Shown: positions 44,202 to 52,903 of the stretch, one piece after another
How the letters are laid out: the number at the start of each line of letters is the position of its first letter
Position numbering within the stretch: position 1 is the stretch's first letter
Source: Roseburia hominis A2-183
GTDB taxonomy: Bacteria; Bacillota; Clostridia; Lachnospirales; Lachnospiraceae
Assembly (NCBI RefSeq): GCF_000225345.1
Contig: NC_015977.1
Coordinates: forward strand, 2,649,501-2,713,500
Direction: 5' to 3'
DNA: 64,000 nucleotides
Position numbers and translations under genes: made by a program
Notes under the pieces: model-generated
What the model was told of the DNA's origin: nothing
The model's input: the letters and a program-made list of their open reading frames with translations, nothing else
Databases searched by the model: none

Positions 44202-45041
44202 CTATCCCTCCTGCCCTGCCACAATCAGAAATGAATTGGCAAATGTTCCATACACACCTTCTGCCAACAGGGTATCTGCCATTACGCGCTCGTCAAAACA
44301 TGCGACCCTGTCCCTGTCATAGTTACTTCGCCCTTCTGCAAGTTCTCCCGCGGCGGGCAGCCAGTCATCCGAGTAGATCACGGACGGAAACTTGTGATCC
44401 GGATAGGGATAATACCATTTCAAATCATCAAAGCCCGCCTGTGTAAGTAGTCTCTGATACTCACTGCGGGTATATGACCTTCCAGAATTCTCCACACAAT
44501 CTATATTAGAATAACCATTAATCCCTGTAAAATAGCCGCCCACATACTCTTCCTGACACCCTGCAAGATATTTTAGCCCGATACGGTTCGCATCTGCAAG
44601 GTAGAGATACCCATCCCTACAAAGCAGATTTCTCAGATCTGTCAACTGATTCTGCCACCGGTAGAAACTTCCCGCAATAAGAATTACATCAAATGACTGC
44701 GTTTCTGTCGGAATCTCCCGTGTGAAAATAAGACGCCCATCGCGGCTGTCCGTTGCAAACCGTGCAGAGAGAATCTGTTCCTGTCTGTCATCCGTTATCA
44801 GACAAACTACTTCCTTTGCCATGGAAAGAAGCTTTCCTGTAAGCGCTCCACACTCGGGATTACACTCAAGCACACGCTTCGTCGCGTCAATCGGCAGCCA
44901 GCCAATCAGGTTCTGACGAATTTCCGACAAATGGTACAAAAAAGAGTAGGATGCCCGCTCTCTGATGATTCTGGCATACTGATCCGGTGTATTCTGTTTT
45001 ATAACTTCATACAATTCTGTCAGAATCTGTGCATTCTCCAT
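44202..45041 (-). CDS. SAM-dependent methyltransferase next to the Wzt-like exporter
   Basis: A 279-residue class I methyltransferase. RVLECNPECGALTGKLLS is motif I (a variant of the GxGxG loop), VVCLITDDRQEQI follows as motif post-I, and DVILIAGSFYRWQNQLTDLR contains motif II, with LLTQAGFDDLKWYYPYPDHK near the end. Its position between the Wzt-like ATPase gene (30 bases upstream) and the kinase-like gene (six bases downstream) suggests that it methylates the chain end of an ABC-exported glycan. The domain order methyltransferase-then-kinase is that of WbdD. A general methyltransferase acting on a sugar cannot be excluded. Confidence 0.8.
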   Translation of the reverse strand: MENAQILTELYEVIKQNTPDQYARIIRERASYSFLYHLSEIRQNLIGWLPIDATKRVLECNPECGALTGKLLSMAKEVVCLITDDRQEQILSARFATDSRDGRLIFTREIPTETQSFDVILIAGSFYRWQNQLTDLRNLLCRDGYLYLADANRIGLKYLAGCQEEYVGGYFTGINGYSNIDCVENSGRSYTRSEYQRLLTQAGFDDLKWYYPYPDHKFPSVIYSDDWLPAAGELAEGRSNYDRDRVACFDERVMADTLLAEGVYGTFANSFLIVAGQEG

Positions 45042-45071
45042 CTTTTTTCCTCCATCTCTCTGTGCTATATT

Positions 45072-46349
45072 CTATTCCTCCACACGCTCCACGGTCGTCT
45101 CCGAATTCATATCATAGAAACCAACCGTATTCTTGTCCGATATAACCGTAACGCCCACCACATCATACAGCCGGTGGTACGCCCGGAACTCGCCTCCCAC
45201 GTAGCCGGTACAGCTGATGGACAGCAGATACTCGCCTCCCTGCAGATCCATATTCTGTTTGAAGGAGGCCACGTAGATCTCTCCCGCCCGTGCCAGTCCG
45301 ACGCCGACCTTCTCGTACATGGTGTTCGTTCCCGTGACAGCGGTTCCCTGCACGGTCTTAAACGTATAGGTAAAAATCGGATCCTGAATATCGGTGTGAA
45401 ACTGCACCTTTGAGCGGATAGTAAAAGACGTCCCCTTCTGGATACAGCTCGTATAGCTTCCGTACTCGTCAATCACCGCAAAATCAATGATTTCCGCTTC
45501 CCCGGTTCCGTATTCATTCACCTGCGGATTCAACTCATAGTTGGATTTCCACAGCTTCTTTGTCCCATTTTCCTTCGCGTCCGCAAGCACCTGTCCGCTC
45601 GCAATATTCTGCGACTGATTTAACAGCACTTTCTTGTACAGGTTGATCGTGTCCTTGGGATTTCCCTCCGACAGCTTGACGCCCTTGTTTAAAAGAATCA
45701 CGCGGTCACAGTATTTTGCCACACTGCTGATGTCGTGGCTGACAAAAATAATCGTCTTGCCCTCCGCCTTGAAATCCTCAAACTTTTTATAACATTTTGC
45801 CTGGAAAAACACATCTCCGACCGACAGCGCCTCATCGACAATGAGGATCTCCGGATCAATGTTGATCGCCACCGCAAACGCCAGACGCACAAACATACCG
45901 CTGGAATACGTCTTGCACGGCTGGTTTACAAATTCACCGATATCCGCAAATTTCAGAATATCGTCCAGCCTTGCATCCATCTCCTCCCTGGAGAATCCCA
46001 GCATCATGCCGTTGAGATATACGTTTTCGATGCCGGTGTATTCCATGTTAAAGCCTGCGCCAAGTTCCAGCAGCGCCGAGATTCTTCCGTCGATCTCGAC
46101 CTCACCGCTTGTGGGTGAGAGCACGCCTGTGATAATTTTTAAGATGGTGGATTTGCCGGAGCCGTTCGTTCCGATGATTCCGACCGTCTCACCTTTTTTC
46201 ACATCGAACGTGACATGGTCGAGTGCCCGATGTTCTTTGAATCTGCCTTTTCCCGCAAGCCCCAGTGCGTCAAACAGCCGCTCCGAGGGTCTGTTGTATA
46301 GCCGGTATACCTTGCTGACATCTTCTACCCTGATTGCTAACTCATCCAT
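45072..46349 (-). CDS. wzt: polysaccharide ABC exporter ATPase with Wzt-type C-terminal carbohydrate-binding domain
   Basis: A 425-residue protein. Residues 1 to about 240 form the ATPase: GTNGSGKST, TYSSGMFVRLA, ILIVDEALSVGD and VSHDISSV. Residues about 255-425 are a beta-sandwich of the Wzt_C type, with GTGEAEIIDFAVIDEYG, FTIRSKVQFHTDIQDP and the well-known VTGTNT motif. In E. coli O8/O9a the Wzt C-terminal domain recognises the methylated or phosphorylated non-reducing end of the finished chain. The next genes downstream encode a methyltransferase and a kinase-like protein, exactly what that mechanism needs. The short ATPase at 14745-15479 lacks this domain. Confidence 0.93.
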   Translation of the reverse strand: MDELAIRVEDVSKVYRLYNRPSERLFDALGLAGKGRFKEHRALDHVTFDVKKGETVGIIGTNGSGKSTILKIITGVLSPTSGEVEIDGRISALLELGAGFNMEYTGIENVYLNGMMLGFSREEMDARLDDILKFADIGEFVNQPCKTYSSGMFVRLAFAVAINIDPEILIVDEALSVGDVFFQAKCYKKFEDFKAEGKTIIFVSHDISSVAKYCDRVILLNKGVKLSEGNPKDTINLYKKVLLNQSQNIASGQVLADAKENGTKKLWKSNYELNPQVNEYGTGEAEIIDFAVIDEYGSYTSCIQKGTSFTIRSKVQFHTDIQDPIFTYTFKTVQGTAVTGTNTMYEKVGVGLARAGEIYVASFKQNMDLQGGEYLLSISCTGYVGGEFRAYHRLYDVVGVTVISDKNTVGFYDMNSETTVERVEE

Positions 46350-46367
46350 TCAGTTACAAATTCCTCT

Positions 46368-47201
46368 CTATAATACATCCGCAAAATGCGGTCGCAGCTT
46401 CTTGAACACAGTCGTTCCGAGAAACAGTAGCACTGCCGTCACAACCCAGAAATATACGGTAAGCCCCATATCCTCCCAGAATCCGATATGATTGATCAGC
46501 GCGTTCCGGTATCCCGAAACAATATAGTACATCGGATTGAGCTTTAACACGGCAATCGCCCATCCCGGTATCTGCACCATCGTCTCAAAGTTCCACATAA
46601 TCGGCGTCACCCACATGCCAATCTGCAACAGGATTCCCACCACTTCTTTCATGTCGCGGAAAAATACCGTCACCGCACTCGTCGCATACACAAGCCCTGT
46701 CGCAAACAGAATCATACAGAACGAATAATATATGACCTGCAGCGCATACCAGTCCGGCATATATCCCATACAGATGAAAAGCACAATCGTAAACGCCACA
46801 AAAAACAGATGCGTAAACAGCGCCGATATCATTTTTACCACTGGGAGCATATCGATCTGGAACACAACTTTTTTTACCAGATAGCTGTACTCCACCAGAA
46901 CACCGGTGCCGCCGTTTAGCGCTTCCTGAAAATAGAACCACGGCACAAGTCCCGCTGTCAGCCACAGCACGAATGGAATCTCAATTCCGGTCCTAAGATC
47001 CGTCGCCTTGGAATTCAGTCCCTTCTCAAACACGAACCAGTACAAAAGCACCGTGATTACCGGCTGGACGAACGCCCAGACCACACCAAAGTAGGAGCCT
47101 GCAAACTTCTTCTTGATGTCATTTTTTGCCAGATTCCATACCAGGCTTCTACTTCCGATCAGATGATGAAGCAGTGATGTATCCTTCTTCTTTCCTGCCA
47201 T
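46368..47201 (-). CDS. wzm: polysaccharide ABC exporter permease, Wzm type
   Basis: A 277-residue ABC-2 permease with about six membrane segments. LVWNLAKNDIKKKFAGSYFG is the typical N-terminal interface helix, then VVWAFVQPVITVLLYWFVFE and VFFRDMKEVVGILLQIGMWV follow. It pairs with the Wzt-like ATPase whose start lies 19 bases downstream. The pair is distinct from the shorter exporter at 14745-16278, and its permease is a different subgroup (compare KYRRSFLGYFWSIL there). It presumably exports a polymer completed inside the cell, whose chain end is modified by the methyltransferase and kinase-like proteins. Confidence 0.92.
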   Translation of the reverse strand: MAGKKKDTSLLHHLIGSRSLVWNLAKNDIKKKFAGSYFGVVWAFVQPVITVLLYWFVFEKGLNSKATDLRTGIEIPFVLWLTAGLVPWFYFQEALNGGTGVLVEYSYLVKKVVFQIDMLPVVKMISALFTHLFFVAFTIVLFICMGYMPDWYALQVIYYSFCMILFATGLVYATSAVTVFFRDMKEVVGILLQIGMWVTPIMWNFETMVQIPGWAIAVLKLNPMYYIVSGYRNALINHIGFWEDMGLTVYFWVVTAVLLFLGTTVFKKLRPHFADVL

Positions 47202-47250
47202 CTATGTTCTCCTAATCTCTTTCTATCCCTCTGCAGGCGCATGTTTTTCC

Positions 47251-47832
47251 TTACTTTATGCCGTGCGCCGCCTTATATTCTGCGAAGCTTTTCTGCACTT
47301 TATCCTTGTCGGATAAGATCAGATCCGCCGCTGTCATTCCTTCCGGCATCGGCCATTCCACGCCGACCTCGGCATCATTCCACAGAATACCGCCCTCATC
47401 GTTCGGATGGTAGAAGTCCGTTACCTTGTAGCAGAACTCTGCCTCCTCCGACAGCACGATAAATCCGTGCGCAAAATTCTTCGGCACGAAAAACTGCTTC
47501 TTGTTCTCCGCGGAAAGCAGCACGCCGTACCATTTGCCGAACGTCTTCGATCCCTCCCTTAAATCCACCGCAACGTCAAACACCTCGCCGTTTACCACAC
47601 GGACCAGCTTGTCCTGCGGATAATTGATCTGAAAATGAAGCCCGCGGAGCACGCCCTTTTTCGATGCTGACTGGTTGTCCTGCACGAACTGGCAGTCAAT
47701 CCCCGCCTCCGCAAAATCGTTATAATTGTAAGTCTCCATAAAATATCCGCGCGCATCGCCGAATACTGCCGGCTCGATGACCTTCAGTCCCTCAATGCCG
47801 TTGCAATTCTCTGTTACCTTGATCTTACCCAT
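47251..47832 (-). CDS. rfbC: dTDP-4-dehydrorhamnose 3,5-epimerase
   Basis: A 193-residue cupin enzyme. GVLRGLHFQINYPQDKLVR holds the catalytic His, FDVAVDLREGSKTFGKW and FAHGFIVLSEEAEFCYKVT follow, and the catalytic Tyr lies in CYKVTDFY. This is a classical RfbC/RmlC. It epimerises dTDP-4-keto-6-deoxyglucose to dTDP-4-keto-rhamnose in the dTDP-L-rhamnose pathway. The start is three bases after the stop of rfbA. Its upstream neighbour rfbA and the more distant rfbB and rfbD complete the pathway. Confidence 0.95.
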   Translation of the reverse strand: MGKIKVTENCNGIEGLKVIEPAVFGDARGYFMETYNYNDFAEAGIDCQFVQDNQSASKKGVLRGLHFQINYPQDKLVRVVNGEVFDVAVDLREGSKTFGKWYGVLLSAENKKQFFVPKNFAHGFIVLSEEAEFCYKVTDFYHPNDEGGILWNDAEVGVEWPMPEGMTAADLILSDKDKVQKSFAEYKAAHGIK

Positions 47833-47835
47833 GTT

Positions 47836-48714
47836 CTATAATCCCTCCGCGATTTCCATCAGATATTTGCCGTAATCCGTCTTTAAGAGCGGCTGTGCCA
47901 GCTTGATGAGCTGGTCTCTGTCGATAAAACCACGCTTATACGCGATCTCCTCAATGCAGGAGATGTATAAGCCCTGACGTTTCTGGAATGCAGACACAAA
48001 ATCTGCCGCGGCAAGCAGCATGTCGTGATTTCCCGTATCCAGCCATGCGAATCCTCTTCCAAGCGTCTCCACGCTCAATGTTCCACGCTCCAGATAAGCG
48101 TTGTTGACCGAGGTGATCTCGATCTCCCCGCGTGCGGACGGCTTGACGTTTTTCGCAATCTCCACCACATTGTTATCGTAAAAGTAAAGTCCCGGCACTG
48201 CATAATTGGACTTCGGGTGCTCCGGCTTTTCCTCGATGGACAGCGCCTTGCCATTCTCATCGAATTCCACGACGCCGTACTCTCTCGGATCTCTGACATA
48301 GTAGCCGAAAATCGTCGCACCCTGCTCCTTTTCCGTGCGCTCCGCTGCGCTCTTTAACACTTTGGAAAAGCTCTGTCCGTAGAAAATATTATCGCCGAGC
48401 ACCAGTGCCACCGCATCATTTCCGATAAATTTTTCACCGATGATAAATGCGTCCGCGAGACCTCTCGGCTGCTCCTGTACTGCATAGGAAAAACTCATGC
48501 CGAGCTGGCTTCCGTCTCCGAAAAGCTCCTCAAACACCGGCAGATCCCGCGGTGTGGAGATGATTAACACCTCGCGGATTCCCGCAAGCATCAACGTTGA
48601 TAATGGATAGTAGATCATCGGCTTGTCATACACCGGCATGATCTGTTTTGAAATCGCTTTAGTCAGCGGATAAAGTCTGGTACCGGAGCCTCCGGCAAGT
48701 ATTATTCCCTTCAT
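47836..48714 (-). CDS. rfbA: glucose-1-phosphate thymidylyltransferase
   Basis: A 292-residue protein from ATG 48714, eight bases after GGAGG; the longer frame to 48774 adds a non-homologous extension without a ribosome site. [20 protein letters not shown] is the nucleotide-binding signature, then [31 protein letters not shown] and [18 protein letters not shown]. It makes dTDP-glucose from dTTP and glucose-1-phosphate. A terminator hairpin and a weak promoter candidate lie upstream, so rfbA-rfbC may be transcribed apart from rfbB. Confidence 0.96.
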   Translation of the reverse strand: MKGIILAGGSGTRLYPLTKAISKQIMPVYDKPMIYYPLSTLMLAGIREVLIISTPRDLPVFEELFGDGSQLGMSFSYAVQEQPRGLADAFIIGEKFIGNDAVALVLGDNIFYGQSFSKVLKSAAERTEKEQGATIFGYYVRDPREYGVVEFDENGKALSIEEKPEHPKSNYAVPGLYFYDNNVVEIAKNVKPSARGEIEITSVNNAYLERGTLSVETLGRGFAWLDTGNHDMLLAAADFVSAFQKRQGLYISCIEEIAYKRGFIDRDQLIKLAQPLLKTDYGKYLMEIAEGL

Positions 48715-48737
48715 CTGAAAATCCTCCCATTTTATCC

Positions 48738-48767
48738 AATATACGCCACGTCCATTAACATTTGTAA
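48738..48767 (-). promoter_or_regulatory. weak promoter candidate for rfbA
   Basis: On the minus strand TTACAA (48762-48767) is followed after 18 bases by TATATT (48738-48743). The GGAGG site of rfbA begins about 15 bases after the -10 box, so the leader would be very short. It is the best candidate in this gap but weak. Confidence 0.35.
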
Positions 48768-48808
48768 CGGACACAGCTTAATTTTTTCTTAATTTAAAAC
48801 GCAAACAA

Positions 48809-48835
48809 GCAGTATCGCCCAAAAGGCGGTACTGC
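48809..48835 (-). terminator. hairpin after rfbB
   Basis: On the minus strand GCAGTACCGCC (48825-48835) pairs with GGGCGATACTGC (48809-48820) around a TTTT loop, with one mismatch. T-rich sequence (TTGTTTGCGTTTT) follows. It begins 12 bases after the stop of rfbB and is a likely intrinsic terminator with an interrupted U tract. Confidence 0.65.
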
Positions 48836-48847
48836 TGCCTGCATCAA

Positions 48848-49930
48848 CTATCTGTTCTGATACATATCCTCATAATATTTCTGATAATCACCGCTGGTAA
48901 CATTCTTCATCCAGTCCTCGTGCTCGAAAAACCACGCGATCGTCTTGCGGATGCCGTCCTCGAACTTTGTCTCCGGCTCCCAGCCTACCTCTGCCTTGAT
49001 CTTGTCCGGTGCAATTGCATAGCGTCTGTCATGTCCCTTGCGGTCTGCCACGTAAGTGATCAGATCTTTGCTTACCAGCTTTCTTCTCGGATCGTCCGCC
49101 GGAAGCATCTCCTGTAAGGTATCAATAATAATCTCAATAATCTGGATATTCTGTTTTTCGTTGTGTCCTCCGATGTTGTAAGTCTCACCGAGGCGTCCCT
49201 TTTCCTGCACCATATCGATGCCCTTCGCGTGGTCGTCGACATACAGCCAGTCACGCACATTCTTACCGTCGCCGTACACCGGAAGCTTCTTGCCCTGCAG
49301 TGCATTGTTGATGATCAGCGGGATCAGCTTCTCCGGGAACTGGTACGGTCCGTAATTGTTGGAGCAGTTTGTGATGTTCGCCGGGAACTTGTAAGTATCA
49401 ATGTATGCCTTTACCAACATATCTGAGGATGCCTTGCTGGCTGAATACGGGCTGTGTGGTGCGTACGGAGTCGTCTCATAAAAATAAGATCCGTCATCCT
49501 CCAGGGAGCCGTACACCTCATCCGTCGATACGTGTAAAAACTTCTTGTCCGCCTTAAATGTTCCGTCCGGAAGTTCCCATGCCGCCTTGGCGCAGTTTAA
49601 CATCACTGCCGTTCCGAGCACGTTCGTCTTCACGAAGACCTCCGGATTCTTGATACTGCGGTCTACATGGCTCTCTGCAGCGAAGTGAACCACACGGTCA
49701 ATGTCGTTCTCCGCGAAAATCTTCGCAATGGCTTCCTTATCCGTAATGTCCGCCCGGATAAACGTATAATTTGGATTGTTCTCAATGTCCTTCAGGTTCT
49801 CAAGGTTTCCTGCATACGTGAGAACATCCACATTGATAATGCGGATCGCATCTCCGTATTTGCGAAACATGTAGTGAATGTAATTAGAACCGATAAAACC
49901 GGCTCCCCCTGTTACCAAATAAGTTCTCAT
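48848..49930 (-). CDS. rfbB: dTDP-glucose 4,6-dehydratase
   Basis: A 360-residue extended SDR from ATG 49930, which has GGAGG five bases upstream; the ATG at 49942 overlaps that site. YLVTGGAGFIGSNYIHYMF is the NAD-binding motif, FLHVSTDEVYGSLEDDGSYF is family-specific and SPYSASKASSDM holds the YxxxK pair. NCSNNYGPYQFPEKLIPL is further family signature. It converts dTDP-glucose to dTDP-4-keto-6-deoxyglucose for L-rhamnose synthesis. A promoter lies about 75 bases upstream and a terminator hairpin follows. Confidence 0.96.
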   Translation of the reverse strand: MRTYLVTGGAGFIGSNYIHYMFRKYGDAIRIINVDVLTYAGNLENLKDIENNPNYTFIRADITDKEAIAKIFAENDIDRVVHFAAESHVDRSIKNPEVFVKTNVLGTAVMLNCAKAAWELPDGTFKADKKFLHVSTDEVYGSLEDDGSYFYETTPYAPHSPYSASKASSDMLVKAYIDTYKFPANITNCSNNYGPYQFPEKLIPLIINNALQGKKLPVYGDGKNVRDWLYVDDHAKGIDMVQEKGRLGETYNIGGHNEKQNIQIIEIIIDTLQEMLPADDPRRKLVSKDLITYVADRKGHDRRYAIAPDKIKAEVGWEPETKFEDGIRKTIAWFFEHEDWMKNVTSGDYQKYYEDMYQNR

Positions 49931-50002
49931 CTCAACCTCCATTTATTTTCAATACTTGCAGTCTCTATTATCCATGGCCGTTTCACTGCCATAAGTCTCT
50001 TC

Positions 50003-50038
50003 ATTTTATCATAGATTCCGTTCCAGCACAAGCTTGTG
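50003..50038 (-). promoter_or_regulatory. promoter for rfbB with a palindrome over its -35 box
   Basis: On the minus strand TTGTGC (50026-50031) is followed after 17 bases by TAAAAT (50003-50008). The 12-base perfect palindrome CACAAGCTTGTG (50027-50038) covers the -35 box and reaches upstream. Such a site could bind a dimeric regulator of rhamnose synthesis; no regulator gene is visible here. Confidence 0.5.
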
Positions 50039-50062
50039 TATACACAGACCACCACATCGCCT

Positions 50063-51658
50063 CTACCACCAGTCTGTCCGCATCTGCTCCTTAATCTCCG
50101 ACAGCCGCACGACAACACAATCCTCCGTCACCAGAACCGATCCCTCTTCCGGGAAATCGTTCATCTGTCCCGCCAGTTCCACCGCACGCTTCTTCTGCTC
50201 TTCCGTCGCATCTTCCCGCAGCACATTGCCAGTGTAAGCCTGTACAAATCCGCAGATGCGGTGTGTCGTACCGGTCGGATTCTCCATGCTGTAATCCCAG
50301 CCATAGAACGACCATCCATACATCTCAGTCCGCCTGCACCACTCTGGGAGATCCGCCTCCTGATACCCGACAAACACTACCGGAAGCCGCGGCAGTTCCC
50401 CTCCGTCTGCCCCGGCAAGGCATTCTAACAGCTGCTGTGTCTTTTGCTCATCCTCCCTGCAGCGCATCTCATCTGTCACGGTAAGACGCAGATCGTAACT
50501 CACCTGAACCGCAATCGCAACGCAGATACACACTCTGCAGACGAACAGCAGCCAGTAACCCGTACCATGGTCTCTTGCATCCCAGAGTTCCGCCAGTCGT
50601 TCCGTCACATACATTCCCAGGAACGCTCCCGCCACCGGAAGTGCAAACTGTGATCTTGTCACGATCATCTCCCCCATGTATGCCGTCAGAAGCAGCGGCG
50701 TAAGCACAAGTCCCGCGAGCCCCAGCAATGCATACACGATCTTTTTCTTCTCCCACGGAAGATTCCGCTTTTTCCGGCAGGCAAACGCGCTCCCAGCAAG
50801 CACAAGCAGGAGAATTACACCACATCCGTAAAAAGAGAAGTTTCTGGGTCCATGGCCGAGCAGCAGATTTTTCAGCGTGCGCAGCACATTCTTGATACAT
50901 GCGAGCACAGGCAGCCTTCCCCAGCCCATCTGGCTGTCCATATAATCCGAAGACACCAGAAACGTGCTCATATACCAGTGATAGCACAGATACACCACAC
51001 CGAAATGTGCGATCATCCAGAGGATCTGCCTGAGGTATCCGTCCTTCTTTTGCTCCGCGGTCAGCTCCGCCAGGAAGAAAACCAGGCACACTGCGACATA
51101 ATAAACCGCCAGCGCCTGATACGCTCCAAGTCCGATAAACAGCAGAACACCCGCCGCAAATGCCCGAAGCAGATTCATTACGGTTCCGGTGCCGATTCCG
51201 GTCATCAGAAACGCCGCTGCAATCAACAGCAGCATTGCAAGCGCCACCTCCGCCTGCTGCAGGGAAAAGTAAATCTGATAACACCAGATGTTGGACGTTG
51301 CATAAAGGAGCAGGAAAATCCAGTACCGGCTTTTCTTTTTCCCGGAACGCTCATAAATGCCGAACGTCAGGAAATTGGCTCCCAGCCAGAAAAACAGAAA
51401 GAACAATACCCCGCTTTTTATGACCTGATGTGTGCCAAGCCCCAGAAGGCGCTTGAGCCACGCCAGCTCCCACCGTCCGATCGCAAGCCATCCCAGACTG
51501 CTTCCCGGGTGATTGATTAACTCTTCTGTATCAATGCGGATATTTCCGCAAAAAACAAGACAACCGAAACAGATCAGCATTGCCGCCATTGACGCAGCAA
51601 GCAGCCCCCAGTATTTTCTCACATAGTCATGCAAATCCCGCATTACAACACTTTTCAT
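50063..51658 (-). CDS. multi-membrane-span glucosyltransferase-like protein (GtrII-like, tentative)
   Basis: A 531-residue protein with about ten to eleven membrane segments over residues 20-400 and a soluble C-terminal domain (residues about 410-531). The N-terminus reads INHPGSSLGWLAIGRWELAW after the first membrane segment. The layout, with an exterior loop after the first segment and a C-terminal exterior domain, resembles GtrII-type O-antigen glucosyltransferases that use undecaprenyl-phosphate-glucose. The match is by general pattern only. It sits between rfbD and rfbB and interrupts the rhamnose genes. It may decorate the rhamnose-containing polymer outside the cell. Confidence 0.55.
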   Translation of the reverse strand: MKSVVMRDLHDYVRKYWGLLAASMAAMLICFGCLVFCGNIRIDTEELINHPGSSLGWLAIGRWELAWLKRLLGLGTHQVIKSGVLFFLFFWLGANFLTFGIYERSGKKKSRYWIFLLLYATSNIWCYQIYFSLQQAEVALAMLLLIAAAFLMTGIGTGTVMNLLRAFAAGVLLFIGLGAYQALAVYYVAVCLVFFLAELTAEQKKDGYLRQILWMIAHFGVVYLCYHWYMSTFLVSSDYMDSQMGWGRLPVLACIKNVLRTLKNLLLGHGPRNFSFYGCGVILLLVLAGSAFACRKKRNLPWEKKKIVYALLGLAGLVLTPLLLTAYMGEMIVTRSQFALPVAGAFLGMYVTERLAELWDARDHGTGYWLLFVCRVCICVAIAVQVSYDLRLTVTDEMRCREDEQKTQQLLECLAGADGGELPRLPVVFVGYQEADLPEWCRRTEMYGWSFYGWDYSMENPTGTTHRICGFVQAYTGNVLREDATEEQKKRAVELAGQMNDFPEEGSVLVTEDCVVVRLSEIKEQMRTDWW

Positions 51659-51698
51659 CCGTTCCGGTTATCCTTTCACTTTTCTGTCGGTATCTCTC

Positions 51699-52571
51699 TC
51701 AGCCCAAATGCTGCATATATTCATCCAGCGCGCTCTCCCAGTCAGCCATACGATAGCCGTCCGTCAGGCGCATCATGTAATTATCCAGAATGGAATACGC
51801 CGGTCTTTTCGCTGAAGCAGGATTCATCGCTGCATACTCCTCGCTGGTCACATGTCTGACGCAGGTATTCTTCCCGGCACGCGCAAATACCGCCTCCGCA
51901 AATGCTGCCCAGTTGGTATCTCCCTCGCAGGTTGCATGAAACAGTCCATAATTCTCCGTCGGTTCATAGTGATGAATCGCACGCGCAAGTTCCACTGCGC
52001 TGGTCGGTGAACCGAGCTGATCGCATACCACGCTCACTTCCTCATGGTTCTCCGACAGTCTTAACATTGTCTTGGCAAAATTTTTGCCGTCCCCGTACAG
52101 CCATGCCGTGCGGAAGATAAAATATTTTCTTGCGAACGCCTTCACGAAGCGCTCTCCTTCAAGCTTTGTTTTCCCGTATGCGCTGACCGGGCCCGGCTCA
52201 TCGAATTCCGTATACGGTCTCGTCCCGTTTCCGGCGAACACATAATCCGTGGACACATGTATCAGCTTTGCGTCGACTTCCGCAGCAGCGATGGCAAGGT
52301 TGCGCGGACCGATCGCGTTGATGCGGTACGCTGCATCCCACTGTGTCTCACAGGCATCCACATTCGTGTGCGCCGCACAGTTGATGATAACCTGCGGACG
52401 CTCGGCGCGGACAAGCGCCAGCACGGCATCCACATCGGCGATGTCAAGTGCTGTGACACCATCGCCCTCCACCACATCTGTGTTGATAAACGTTACGTCT
52501 TCCTTTGCATACTCTGCGCGGATTGCGCGCCCCAGCTGACCGTTACAGCCGGTAACCAGTATCTTTTTCAT
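51699..52571 (-). CDS. rfbD: dTDP-4-dehydrorhamnose reductase
   Basis: A 290-residue protein from ATG 52571, eight bases after AGAGG; a longer open frame to 52712 overlaps the HPr gene. KKILVTGCNGQLGRAIRAEY is the RfbD nucleotide-binding start, INCAAHTNVDACE and IHVSTDYVFAGNGTRPYTE are family motifs, and YGKTKLEGE holds YxxxK. It performs the last step to dTDP-L-rhamnose. It lies 22 bases after the HPr gene, at the end of the cda-glmM operon, which couples rhamnose supply to cell-wall precursor genes. Confidence 0.94.
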   Translation of the reverse strand: MKKILVTGCNGQLGRAIRAEYAKEDVTFINTDVVEGDGVTALDIADVDAVLALVRAERPQVIINCAAHTNVDACETQWDAAYRINAIGPRNLAIAAAEVDAKLIHVSTDYVFAGNGTRPYTEFDEPGPVSAYGKTKLEGERFVKAFARKYFIFRTAWLYGDGKNFAKTMLRLSENHEEVSVVCDQLGSPTSAVELARAIHHYEPTENYGLFHATCEGDTNWAAFAEAVFARAGKNTCVRHVTSEEYAAMNPASAKRPAYSILDNYMMRLTDGYRMADWESALDEYMQHLG

Positions 52572-52593
52572 CCGGTTTTCCTCTCTTACTCTT

Positions 52594-52857
52594 CTATTCT
52601 CCAAGTCCGTTCTCAATGGCATGCACAAGCGCCGCAAGCGCTTCCTGTTCGTCTTCCCCCTCGCATACCAGCTCAATCTCATCGCCCGATTTGATGCATG
52701 CACCGAGCACACTCAACACGCTCTTGGCATTTGCAGTATTCTCGCGGTATCGGAATGTGATGTGCGATTTGAACTGCATCGCCTCCTTGCACAGGATTCC
52801 CGCCGGTCTAAGATGCAGTCCCGTTGGATTCTTGACTGTGACTTTCTGACTTACCAT
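52594..52857 (-). CDS. HPr family phosphocarrier protein
   Basis: An 87-residue HPr-like protein. NPTGLHLRPAGILCKEA has the phosphorylatable His (residue about 15) followed by RPA, and NAKSVLSVLGACIKSGDEIE holds the regulatory Ser-46 region. Histidine at the active site separates it from Crh (Gln). HPr carries phosphate from enzyme I to PTS permeases and takes part in catabolite control. Its position between glmM and rfbD, away from ptsI, suggests an extra or regulatory HPr. Whether it is the main HPr of the cell cannot be decided here. Confidence 0.9.
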   Translation of the reverse strand: MVSQKVTVKNPTGLHLRPAGILCKEAMQFKSHITFRYRENTANAKSVLSVLGACIKSGDEIELVCEGEDEQEALAALVHAIENGLGE

Positions 52858-52903
52858 GCTCTCTTCCCTCCAATGAATAATTTTCCTAACAAATCCTCTG
52901 ACT

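Noticed and set aside
50469..51284. A 271-codon minus-strand frame inside the GtrII-like gene
   Set aside because: It lies in another frame of the same strand within a longer membrane protein gene and has Gly/Cys/Arg-rich composition without motifs.
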